Source of the DNA: Pezizomycotina sp. ARF18 | Taxonomy: Eukaryota > Ascomycota | NCBI GenBank assembly: GCA_002224055.1 | Contig: AZLU01000308.1 | Span: 1 to 38,683, forward strand | Length of the DNA: 38,683 bases | Direction: 5' to 3' | Shown here: positions 1-10,196 of the stretch, piece by piece | Layout of the letters: every line of letters starts with the position of its first letter | Numbering within the stretch: the first letter of the stretch is position 1 | Program-made: the position numbers and the translations under genes | Notes under the pieces: generated by a model | What the model was told of the DNA's origin: nothing | The model's database searches: none | Seen by the model: the letters and a program-made list of their open reading frames with translations, nothing else

Positions 1-9
1 TTTACTTAC

Positions 10-31
10 CGCCCATGAAGTGGAGAAGCAT
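10..31 (-). other. possible first exon of a gene leaving the left edge
   Basis: On the minus strand an ATG at 31 opens seven codons (MLLHFMG) and is followed directly by a consensus splice donor, G|GTAAGT, with the intron starting at position 9. A second in-frame ATG is at 16. If real, this is a 22-nt first coding exon, or the end of a 5' leader exon, of a gene that continues beyond the window. The evidence is only the donor plus an ATG, so it could be chance. No protein family can be assigned. Confidence 0.2.
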
Positions 32-1299
32 TTCATATAATGTATTGTTTATATATTGTAAAATAGAAATAATTCGATTGTGTGTTATGTTTTTAGGTAT
101 ACTTATTTCGAATGACAAAGGCATGAATGTAACATGACCGCAGCAAACTGTCAATGCCGGGCGCCTACCGAAATCGCGATCGCGAAATGTGCTTATAAAC
201 TTGTAAGGCTGAGCCAGGAAATGACCGTTTTTCGCAGTCGAGTATAAGTTTTACAATGCTCCAAGAGCGTCGACACGTTAAAAATAACCAAACCCGTTCC
301 CTGTCCGTTGCCGGTGATCGTGGAAAAAAAAAAACGTCCAATTGCCGTGCCTCGTTAAAAAATATCCAAGGGGGAAAACCGGATAGCGAAGCTAATGTTG
401 AGTCAATTAGCACCGCCGCAGTACGCTCCTCTTATAATAATACTATTTTTAAAAGAATTCTAGCTCATTATTTAGAGATATTAGGTAAAAAGATGTCTCT
501 TTTATCGTGCCATTCTCTCAGTCTAGGTGCTCCGTAGATTGTTCTAACTATTTTTATTTTAAAGGAACAAGTCCGCACTAACGTTCTTGGGTTAACAAGA
601 TAATCTCGTTTCGACGTCTTGTCGCTGACCTCCGCTACTAACTTGCGTATATGTATTTCTTAGGAATATCAACTATATATACATATAGATTTATTAAAAA
701 AAAAAAAAAAAAAAAAATTAGGGGAAAATTAAACATTTTGTAAACAGACACAAGAAGAAGCAGGGTATATAGTATCTTAAACGAGTATTAAGGGTAAATG
801 GAGTAGAACAAATTAGTTAGGCGTATATAGGAACGTTGTAAGCGCCGACGCGACGAACCGAAAGGTAATGATCAGGGCTCTTAGCGTCGTTTGTATGAGG
901 TATTGAGGTTCAACAAATTTTATTTTAATTTTTGTTTTGTATGGGGAATTGTTTTTCGAGCACCTTTTCACCTCGGTAAAGTTTTTAAGATATAATCGTT
1001 TCGGCCCACACTAAATGCCCTGGTAATGATTACTTATAACATGCCGTTCCGAAAAAAATGATGATACAAGTGTTTAATATCGTATATACTTAGGTGTTTG
1101 CTGATCCACTTTGGATATAGGAGCATCTTTCATTTCAATCGGTTATTGGAACAATAGTCTGTTGTGTTTCCTCAAGATCCCCTTGAACAAACAAATCACG
1201 CGTCGTTCAGGAGATATATTATTAGATATATATTATTATTACAATACAATTATATTTCCCCTCGTAGGGCTCAACGTTTAATATATGTATATAACATGT

Positions 1300-1327
1300 G
1301 TGTCTGCATGGCGGCCCATGCAGACAC
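1300..1327. repeat. perfect 12-bp inverted repeat with 4-nt loop
   Basis: The left arm GTGTCTGCATGG (1300-1311) and right arm CCATGCAGACAC (1316-1327) are exact reverse complements separated by CGGC. Two G-T wobble pairs could extend the stem outward. An A8 run follows a few bases later at 1331-1338. The hairpin sits in otherwise AT-rich noncoding DNA. Its function is unknown; it could be a structured transcript element, a palindromic protein-binding site or chance. Confidence 0.85.
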
Positions 1328-1516
1328 GTTAAAAAAAAGGTTTGAAGCACTGGGCAACATGTGAACTGGAGCAATAAATGAAATAAGGACGCATCCATCG
1401 TTGATCATAAATCCGGTCATATAGGATTTTACTCCTATACGGCAGGAATTCGCCATGGTTCTTGTTTGAAGAGGGAGGCAGAAAAAAAAGAGAAAGAAAA
1501 AGAAAAAAAAAAAAAA

Positions 1517-1537
1517 AGAGAGAGAGAGAGAGAGAGA
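1517..1537. repeat. (AG)n microsatellite next to A15
   Basis: About ten AG units directly follow an A run (1503-1517). The tract is noncoding. Confidence 0.9.
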
Positions 1538-2390
1538 TCTTTCCAGGTATGGTTTCTTTTTTTTGCTTAATGTTAACTATAAGCGAGGTCAAATGATATA
1601 TTTTATATGTAACTAACTAACTAGCCGATGACCAAACCTGGAGGAAGATACATGTTGAAAGAAGGAATAATTGTACTGGTTTTAGAAACTGTATAGTATA
1701 TTACATATTTATACGGTTTCGTTAGGTCCGGTATTAACTATCAATCAATAAAATCAATTATCCATTGAGGTGAAGTTATAAAGGTCTTCAATATCACGAT
1801 AGGGTATATAAGACCGTGGTATAGCAGCACTGTTGCTGCGTGCAGAGGCAGCAAATACCTGGTAGGTACACATCCGTAACCTTTTCCTTTCTTTCTTTCT
1901 TTCTTTCTTTTTTTCTTCTTGCAAAAGAGGCGAGCAATAAGCAAGGTACCGCTGTCTTGTTCCTCTTACCCTGGTCTGTGGTACCTTTTTTTAATCACCC
2001 CCCTTCGTTTACAGTGCTTTTGTGAATTGTAGCTTTTTACGGCAGGTTTTTCCTATTTTGTGCCTTTATGCCTTCCGTGCCTGAATTTCAAAGGAGGAGG
2101 AGCAAAAAAGAACAACCCACACACTCTCTTTCAGTCCTTGTACCGTATAACCCACGCATAGACAATACCTTGAACACAAGGGTCACGGGATTTTCACATA
2201 GTCTAAAGGAATGGAAAGGGAACTAGATGAAAAGAGGGGAGGATTAATAGATATTCTTTAAGAAATAGATACAGTCTCGGCCTTTTTTTTTTTTATTTTT
2301 TTTTTTGGAAATATCCATGTGAAGACAAAGAGAGGAGAGTTCAAGGCTTGTTTGAGAAATACATACGAGTAAATAAAGATAGAATGTCAC

Positions 2391-2463
2391 AATAATAATA
2401 TAATAATAGTAGTAGTAATAATAATAATAATAAATAATATAATAATAAGTATAAGTATAAGTC
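2391..2463. repeat. AAT/AGT trinucleotide-rich tract
   Basis: An interrupted run of AAT, AGT and AT units. It generates spurious poly-Tyr/Ile open frames on the minus strand, which are not genes. Confidence 0.85.
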
Positions 2464-3755
2464 AAGGAGAAAGAATAGTAGTGATTGGTTTCGGTAAACA
2501 CGCTGGCATAATATCGTAAATATTATAATAATATTTAGGAGTTTTGACGTTCTGCGCTGTCTTGGGCACATTTAAGTTTTAACGGGCCGATCGAATCGAT
2601 CCGACCGAGTCTGGTGGCAGCAGGTGGGTCCTTCCCCTGCCTACCACAGCAGTGAAATGATCCAACAAAACATGATTGAATGCGAAAATAAAAGAAGACG
2701 GGATAAGAAAAAGAAAACCATTTGTTTCCCCGTTAAGCGGTTATAGTCGCACTAACAATCACGTCATTAACTGCTAGCTAGCATGGTCAACTTGCAGCTC
2801 AACGACAACGCAGATTGCGGTAATTCGTATGCATATGCGTACTTTCGTGCAGGCTCATAATAAGGCGAAAGCCTACTTAATTGTTCCTTTTACTACTATA
2901 TATCACTCGGCGCCGGGCTTATTTTCGTACCACCAACCCCAGCTTCAAATTTTTTTCTTTTTTTTTTTTTTGTGGGCGCCTTGAGGATTTTTTTTGGCCT
3001 TGACCCATCCCATATCATTCTTCGAGGAGGAACAGAGCGCCGCCACCCATATTTCAACATTCTCCACTTCCCCCCCCTCTCTTGAACCTCAGAGAAGTAC
3101 TTCAGTAAGTGCATCGTCCTCCCAGCAAAGGTACCTAAACTACAATCCAGTTTTATTTGCATATAGATAGGTACTCGTTACTCTTTTTATCTTCTCTTCT
3201 ACTTTTCTTTTCTTTTTCTCAAATGAAAAAAAAAAAATCATTCTTCTGACTTTTCGATATATAGCTGGACAATCTAAACAGTTGCTTTTCACTTTGCTGT
3301 CATTCCAACATTACATTATTCTTATTTCTTCAGGCGTACGCAGATATCTGACATTCAATCTTCTTCTTCTGATCTTGCTAATAAATATCCCTCTTTTATC
3401 GACTCTCATTTATATTCAGCGCCCCCCTTTCATAAGGGGATGGATGGTTGAAGAAACAGAGAGACTATAGGACACTAAACAGAAAGCAAATCACGATCTG
3501 AATATATATCTCTAAGTATTTCTGAATAATTTTACTTAGATATCTTCTTTTGCCTTAAAAATCCTCCCCCTCCTCTCTACGCAGCAGATATATCCAGACT
3601 GCTCTACCTACCTCTCGTACTTTGGTATCGTTCATTGCTACCTAAGAAATCTTAAGTATAATACCTCATCTCATTTGATTGTTTATAATAATAAATTAAT
3701 TAAATATATTATATATATATATATATAAAAGAATAATATAGATATATATACATTC

Positions 3756-4260
3756 ACTTTTTGAAGTATTTACTGCTATTCCTTTTCGTTGCTTCACTTT
3801 TGCTTTTTCTTTTATTTTATTTCTTTTCTTTTTCTTCCCTTCCTTTTTTTTTTTTTTTTTTTTTTCTTTTCTTTTTTTTTTTCTTTTCTCACTTTCTTCC
3901 CCCTTCTTATTTTTCTTTTTCCTTTTTCCCTTTTCCCTTCTTCTCTTTCCCTCTCAGTCCCTCTCAGGTTCCTTCCTAATTTTTTTTAACTTATGCCAAA
4001 CCGAGATAAACACAGTGAGAGGGAAGCATGTACCAAGTTTTAATACACTAGTACTAGCAGGTACGAAGGGAGTACCTCTCTCTTCTATTTCTTAGGATTA
4101 TTCTTTCCTGTTTTTTTGCCTTTCCCTTTTCCCGTTCTCCTCTTTCTCCTGCTTCTCCGTCCTTCTCGTCAGCATCTTTCCACAAAAACCATCTCCTCCC
4201 TTACTTTTACTTCTCTCTACAATATTTTTTTTTTTTTTCATTCCTCCACACTATGATCTC
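3756..4260 (+). promoter_or_regulatory. long polypyrimidine tract upstream of the RhoGAP gene
   Basis: The plus strand is almost pure C/T for several hundred bases (for example 3776-3975), including T-runs near 3846-3865. The short Phe/Leu-rich open frames over it are composition artefacts. Pyrimidine-rich stretches are common upstream of transcription starts in ascomycetes. Here the tract lies roughly 1-1.5 kb before the RhoGAP ATG, so it could be promoter or long 5' leader. The transcription start cannot be placed from sequence. Confidence 0.45.
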
Positions 4261-4365
4261 ACCCTCAGCTTCATCTCCGCCTTGACCGATTTATCTTTGG
4301 GTTTGTCTTTCTTGCCGCTCTTCTTTCTATTGTTCTGGAAGGGAAGAAATAGAATATCGATCTTG

Positions 4366-4397
4366 TTTTATTTATTTTATTTTATTTTATTTTATTT
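4366..4397. repeat. ATTTT pentanucleotide repeat
   Basis: Six or so TTTTA/ATTTT units with one shorter TTTA interruption, in the probable RhoGAP leader or promoter. Confidence 0.85.
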
Positions 4398-5209
4398 CAT
4401 CGGCGCCTTTACTTGTTCTCATTCGCTGTTGAAAAATTAAAGACTCCGCCGCCCTTGTCTAGTATTTCAATATAGCGAAAGGGACGAAACTCATTCCAAA
4501 ACACAACCACTCACAACTGTTCGTAGGCAATACATTCCAGACCTCTCACCCGATACACCAAGTACATCAAATTACGCTCCGCAAAACCTCACTTATCACT
4601 ACTGCTGCTACCACTGCCACTTGCTCAAATAACCGTTGCTGAGCCCTTCACCCGTCCCTCGAACGTTCCACAACACACACACACTATTACACCACCGCCC
4701 CTCGCATCCTAAACCGTTCCAGCGTTACGTATAATCATCCGATTGCAGTCTATAACCGCAAACGTCGCCTTGCTCGACTCTTTCGACAAAAAAGGAGCTC
4801 TGTTACCTCTACCACGCTTATCCCTTAAAAGCCGAAAAAGAAAAGGAAAAGAAAATAAAGAGAAACTACACAGGAACCCCCCAAAAAAGGCGTTTAGGAT
4901 TGGGAAGGGGGAAATAGTATTTTATTATTTATTTTTTTATTTTTGCCCTCTGGAACGTCATCGACCGAAGTAGGCATTTGGTCCAGATGAAATAAAAGAC
5001 AAAAAATCAACCGCTAAGAAAGGGAAGGAAATAAGGGATTAAAGGTTACAGGCACACCTCAAGAGGATCATTATTCTGAACTTCTTTTTAAAATAGAAAG
5101 CGAAGAGGACGTGCTAAACTGTTCAAAGGTTCTTGTTCCCTTCTTTCCTTTTTTTTTTTGCCTTCTTCTCTTACTTATTCCCTCCATCCCTTCCTTAATT
5201 GAAGAACAG

Positions 5210-6274
5210 ATGAAAAAATGTCACCGAGTTCAGCGTCAGAACGCGAGTATTCGAGCAGGAGTCGTGAAAAGGGCAGGAGTAAAGACAGACCTCTCGGAAC
5301 CCCGATACCATCAACTTCAACGACCTCACTCCATCGACCCCACACTGGTACTTCTTCTACCGGTGTTTCGTCATACGTCTCTTCTTCGCACTCTCATTAT
5401 CCAACCTATGAACAACAGCAGCAGGACTTCAGCCGCTACGCCTCCCGCAAGCCCATAAATCAAAGAAAAACGTTGTCGTGCCAAAGCTTACAATAAGAGG
5501 TCAACGAAGACATTTACAGAAACCCGCCTTCGGCAGTAGAGATGGCTACGTCGACGACTACGAGCACGCCCTCCACATCTTTTAGCAGTAAATTCGGTCG
5601 AGGCAGGTCAAAGAAAAGCTCGCCAACAACTTCAAAACCCGACACACCGGCAACGGAATCATCTGGAGGATCCAGTTTACGCGGTACCCCTTTCCAACCT
5701 TCATCGCCATCGCATTCTCCAAAATTCGTGTCGCAGGGTCAGGAACCTCACCACCACCACCGTCAGCACAAGGAACAAAAGGAGCATAAGGAATATAGGA
5801 GTGCAAGGAGCCCAAAGAACAGAGGGGCAGGTCGTCGTCGTCGGACGGGCGGATACTCTCGAAAATGAAAGCGTCGAAAAATGCCATCCAGAGCCAACAT
5901 CTGAAGTGGTCCCAAAAGTCGCAGGCGGCATGGGGGAAAATCAAGGGATCTTCTTCGAAGGAAACGCCGAAATCAGCAGTATTTGCACCACCGGGTTATG
6001 GCAGTTTTGGAAAAACCCTGTGGAAGTGTTTGGAATCTCTCTGAAAGAGGCGACGATCCAAACTAGGGTTGCAAAGGAAAGGGTAGAGAGCGGACAACAG
6101 CATACTGGGTTCCGGCTTTAGTATACCGTTGCGTTACATATCTTAACGTCCATGGGCCGCAAGAACTGGGCATATATCGTGTACCGGGGAGTACAGCCGC
6201 GGTGGAGGAGCTGAGGACCAATTTTAAGCACAGTATGTTTGATTTGACCTCTTTAAGCTTTTTTTTTTCTTCCC

Positions 6275-6307
<33 letters not shown>

Positions 6308-7681
6308 AGAACCCAACCTTCCGTTAGCTCCTTTTGAAATAATGGTTTATTCAAGTAGCTAACTCTCTATATAGTGCACGATGTGGACCTTTTCAAGAAG
6401 CCTCCGGACGATGTTAATACGGTGTGCTCGATGCTTAAGCAGTATTTCCGAGACTGTACGTTTCCCCAATGATTGCTTTATTTCATTTTTTATTTTCAAT
6501 TTTCAAACTAACGAGTTTTATTGCAACAAAGTGCCCGAAATGTTGATACCGGAGCCGATGCAACGGTCTATATACGAACAGGTGAAGCATAACATAGACC
6601 CAAAGAATCCCCCGCAGATATTTCTCGACGTACTGTCATCACTGCCTCCTTATAACTATTACACTCTTCGAACTTTGACCCAGCATCTTTCGAAAGTGAA
6701 TCATGCGTCTAATGTCAACAAGATGCCAACATCAAACTTGGCTATGGTCTTTTGTTCCGGATTGAAATTGGATAGATTCCTGTTCAATTGGTTGGTAGAC
6801 TGCTGGGACTTGTGCTGGAGGGGCTGTTGGTTGGAAGACCAGTTTTGAGGAGATGGACAATCCGAATGTTAGGAGGATAGATATCAATAACGCTTCGCGG
6901 ACCGAGCTGGCAAGTCGAATGGGCCTCTGGTTGGGCTAGGGATTTCTGAGGCCGAGGAGGAGGAACACAATCGACAATACGAGCAACAGACTCGACAATA
7001 TCACACCCGTGCTCAACAACTACACTACCAGAGTCATGAGCGGGACCATCGCGAACGCACAGAAAGTCCCAGAGCTACGGCGAGGGTAGAAAAATGTCGG
7101 AACCTCGAAGTCCGCCAGATTCACAGGGCTCACAAATGTACAGCAAGCGGCAATCGCGGGCATTTGACATCAATCCCGCGATGTTGAGACGTTAGCTGCT
7201 GAGAGCGAGCGGAGCGAGCGAGGTCGTAAGCGAGATAGCCGCGAGATGGGCTCCCCGTCCCAGCACGGGGAAGACCCCGGCGAGAAGGAGAGAGCCCAGA
7301 ACGTATGGATGCTTCGCCAACCTACCGATCCGAGACCGCCCAGAGATCCGAGGCACCTCGGACTCACAGGATGAACCCCGGAGATCGGAGAAGTGTCGAC
7401 CTGTCAAGTTTGCAGTATCAGCTGGGATCACCCGCATTTTTGACCCGTATTCGTCAAGAACAGAATCCAAGTTGTCGTCCGGGTCGAAGGATCAAAACTC
7501 ACAAATATCACCAACGACCAGGCAGCGCGCCGTAACAAGGCATGGTGATGAAGGTTCACCCGTTACAGGATTGAGAAAACCGCGGGCTGCTTCGTCAGAA
7601 CGAAAGCCCCCAACGCTCGACTTCCTCCCTCCTGTGCCGCCGATTAGCCCGCTCATGTCGCAAAACTACAAATGGCGGTAA
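5210..7681 (+). CDS. RhoGAP-domain protein, frame broken several times
   Basis: Predicted GTPase-activating protein for a Rho-family GTPase in cell polarity and actin control. The N-terminus (5218-5800) is disordered and rich in Ser, Thr, His and Gln. The RhoGAP domain runs from about 6020 to 6770: VFGISLKEATIQTRV, then YWVPALVYRCVTYLNVHGP, then GIYRVPGST with the arginine finger, then QYFRD. It continues with LPEMLIPEPM, LTQHLSKVNHASNVNKM and SNLAMVFCSGLKL. Two introns are clear: 6233-6374 (phase fits KH|MHDVDLF and it contains A26) and 6456-6531 (fits RD|LPEMLIP). The C-terminal part is Gln/Arg-rich and then Pro-rich, ending FLPPVPPISPLMSQNYKWR. At least five frame changes split the gene (near 5490, 5850, 6010, 6105 and after 6790). 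Domain residues on both sides remain family-like, so assembly indels are more likely than decay. The start is ambiguous: ATGs at 5210 and 5218 are out of phase across an A6 run. The neighbour is convergent. Confidence 0.93.
6277..6302 (+). repeat. A26 homopolymer inside RhoGAP intron 1
   Basis: The A26 run is preceded by a T-run (6260-6268) in the same 142-bp intron, giving a T/A stem possibility. Length calls here are likely unreliable. Confidence 0.9.
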
Positions 7682-10196
7682 CAGCGGAACTCTACCCCGA
7701 CGCACAGAGAACACCGCGACAAGAAGCGGTTCCTTTAGTCTCACGCTTTTCAAACTTTCTTGGCGTTCTTTTTCCTTTTTTTTTTTTGAAGTGTCCTCAA
7801 GGTCATTTTCCTGCTATGTCAAAATCTCTGCTTATGATACCACATCTCTTTTTTGTCACTATTCCCATATTTTTGTCCAACCACTGCTTTCAAAAATCTT
7901 CTCGCATATATTCTATCAGATTACTGGTATTTTTTTAGCATCTTGTCATGAACATTAACTGTATTTGTGAAGTTAATAAGGTCTGATTATCTCCCTCATT
8001 AGTTTTAGTGTTGTATCTATTTATCAATCTGCTGGTTTACTTCTCTACATTTCTCTTCTGGTACGTACTTTGTATACTTGTGTTTCATGCTCTCCCTCAC
8101 TTGTCTTGTTCTGATGCTATACTCCTATCACGACTTCTGCTTAAATTATTCATTTATTTCTTTATGGTAGAGGCGCATATTGATTAGAGAAAACGGTCTG
8201 TTGTGGGAACTTCAAGGATTCTTTCTATATGTGTTTTTTTTTTTTTTTTTTTTTTTTTTTGGAACGGTGCGTAAGCGTTTTCTTGATTCCTTCTCTTTCA
8301 TGTATAGTTTTCTTTCTTTCCTTTATATTTTTGGCATTGGAATATATGTATTATTCACCCTGTCTTCTCTCGATATCATGGTGGTATATAGTTAAAGTAC
8401 TTTTTTACTTTCCCCTTCTCTTTTTGTTTCTTTGCTGAAATGTTAGGTATGGTGGCGGGGGGCAAGAGCATACATTGTCCAATTAGCCCCTCACTTGTGA
8501 ACTCAAGACCCTGCATGCTTTCCATATTCCCTTTCCGCTGATCCTCCTGGCCACGCTTTCCATGTCACCGAACCCTTATCCTGATCATGTATATCTTGCT
8601 ACAACTGTAAATATTTTTTCGTATGTATATAGTTTTCCGAAAACCATTATATTCTATCTCTATCCTCGTTAAAACTATGCGTTGGCCGAAATGCAGAAAG
8701 TTAAAATGTATGCAAAGGAACAGATGTGATCGCTTGGAGTTTGGAGGATAGGGAGTATATATCAATTATATATTTATTTATTTATTTAAATGCGACAACA
8801 AGATCAAAAAAGTTATTGCTGAGAATGCCTATATATGTGAATGAGTGTGTATCCGAAGCCGAAGGAAATAAGTACATCGTAAATGTAAAAAATTAAATAT
8901 GAATAAAAATGTTTTGATCGCGTCGTGGAATGTCCAGACTGCTTGTGTATGTTTGTTTTGTGTTGTTCGTACATTACTTTTTGAATGCGTTGTCTCGAGT
9001 GGTTTTTTTCCCTCTTTAATGCCTGTCGCCTCTTGCAACAGCAGCATGCAAATTGGAGCTCTCGGATTTAGCGACCTAGCTACACAAGCCTTTTTTTCAA
9101 GAGAGAGGGGATGAAGTAAAATATAATAAATAATAACAATTCTGAAAATAGAAAGATAAGTATAGGAGAAGGTATTATTAACATTGAAAGCATTTCAAGC
9201 TGTCTTGGTGATTTTTTGCGTTTTCTGAATTGGCGAACAACCTTGCTAGTTAGGCGACGCCTTGTTTGGTATACCTCGAGATGCTCACCAGACCTCTCAG
9301 AAACGTTCGCAGGCGATATTTCCGATTCGCTTTATGGCACCGCTCAGTAGTTCTCACGTGGAGAAAAACAGATGGAAGAAGCTTATAGGAAGTATTAACA
9401 CTTTTTTCATTTCATTTTGAATATAGCATCTAGAAGTAACCTCACACCACAGGGCTCGCAATGGTAGAGAAGCAATAAGAGCTGTATAGATATATATATA
9501 TATCTACTAATAGAAAGTGAAAAGGGGCAATAAAAGGGCAAGTAAACCAATAACGTAGTGGCATATATACGAAATGCAGGTGAATGTATACGCTTCTTTA
9601 AGAAAACGCGTAGAGTAAAATGAGGGAGATTTATACATGGGGGATACCGGTTGGGTTATAATAGTAATAGTAATGAAATGTATGAGAATATACATAAGGG
9701 AAAAAAAGAATAACGATGGCATACAACTGGAAAACAGTACGATGGGCTAAGACGATGAACAGACAAATGATGATTATGATGGCAACATCGAGCGCGACAT
9801 TAAAAAAAAAAAGATAGAATGATATGAAAAGCATAATCGAATACATATGCATACAAACGAAAAAGAGAGGAAAAGGCAAATGCCAATAATAATGAAGCCT
9901 GATACACCAAATATTGCGGCTGTTAACTTATACCCCTTGCTCAAGATAACTTTTTTCTACGTTCCGTATGATGATGATACGCTGTGTCGAGATAGTCCGC
10001 TTTGTCTAACAAAAAAGATGCCCTATCCCCAACCAGTATACGCCAATGCTTAATAAAACGAAGATGTGATGTTGGTAAAGGAGCATGAGCTGGAATATGA
10101 CTTAAAAAATAATCCACAAAAATCTTTATAAAAAAAAAAAAATACAACTGGGCAGAAAACAAAAGCCAAATAGTTTAAATGTTGGTGAGAAGGGTA
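7682..10196. other. convergent intergenic region between RhoGAP and RhoGEF
   Basis: This is AT-rich DNA between two 3' ends. I see no recognisable gene. It includes T27 at 8234-8260 and a short AT-rich microsatellite near 9489-9503. The open frames at 8899-9114 (+) and 9847-10053 (+) have no recognisable similarity. Both genes probably place their 3' UTRs and polyadenylation sites here. A RhoGAP reading frame could run on to about 7785 if a further indel lies near 7680. Confidence 0.6.
8234..8260. repeat. T27 homopolymer
   Basis: An uninterrupted run of 27 T in the convergent intergenic region. Confidence 0.9.

Larger units (their letters stand above)
44..5209. other. gene-poor left flank and RhoGAP promoter/leader region
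   Basis: I see no recognisable protein in these 5.2 kb. The short open frames here, for example 165-413 (-), 256-537 (+) and 2896-3162 (-), have no family resemblance and are often encoded by homopolymers. The stretch holds A22 at 696-717, a perfect hairpin at 1300-1327, (AG)n at 1517-1537, an AAT/AGT microsatellite at 2391-2463, (AT)n at 3711-3727 and an ATTTT pentamer repeat at 4366-4397. From about 3756 to the RhoGAP start the plus strand is increasingly C/T-rich. That is typical of fungal promoters and leaders, so the last 1-1.5 kb probably drives the RhoGAP gene. Confidence 0.6.

Noticed and set aside
256-537. 93-codon plus-strand frame near the left end and its antisense partner
   Set aside because: No recognisable motif, contains an A-run, and both strands are open by chance.
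2244-2571. Tyr/Ile/Leu-repeat open frames on the minus strand
   Set aside because: They are encoded by an AAT/AGT microsatellite and flanking AT-rich DNA.
3761-3989. Phe/Leu-rich open frames that look like membrane segments
   Set aside because: They are translations of an almost pure C/T tract; composition alone produces them, with no start context or family similarity.
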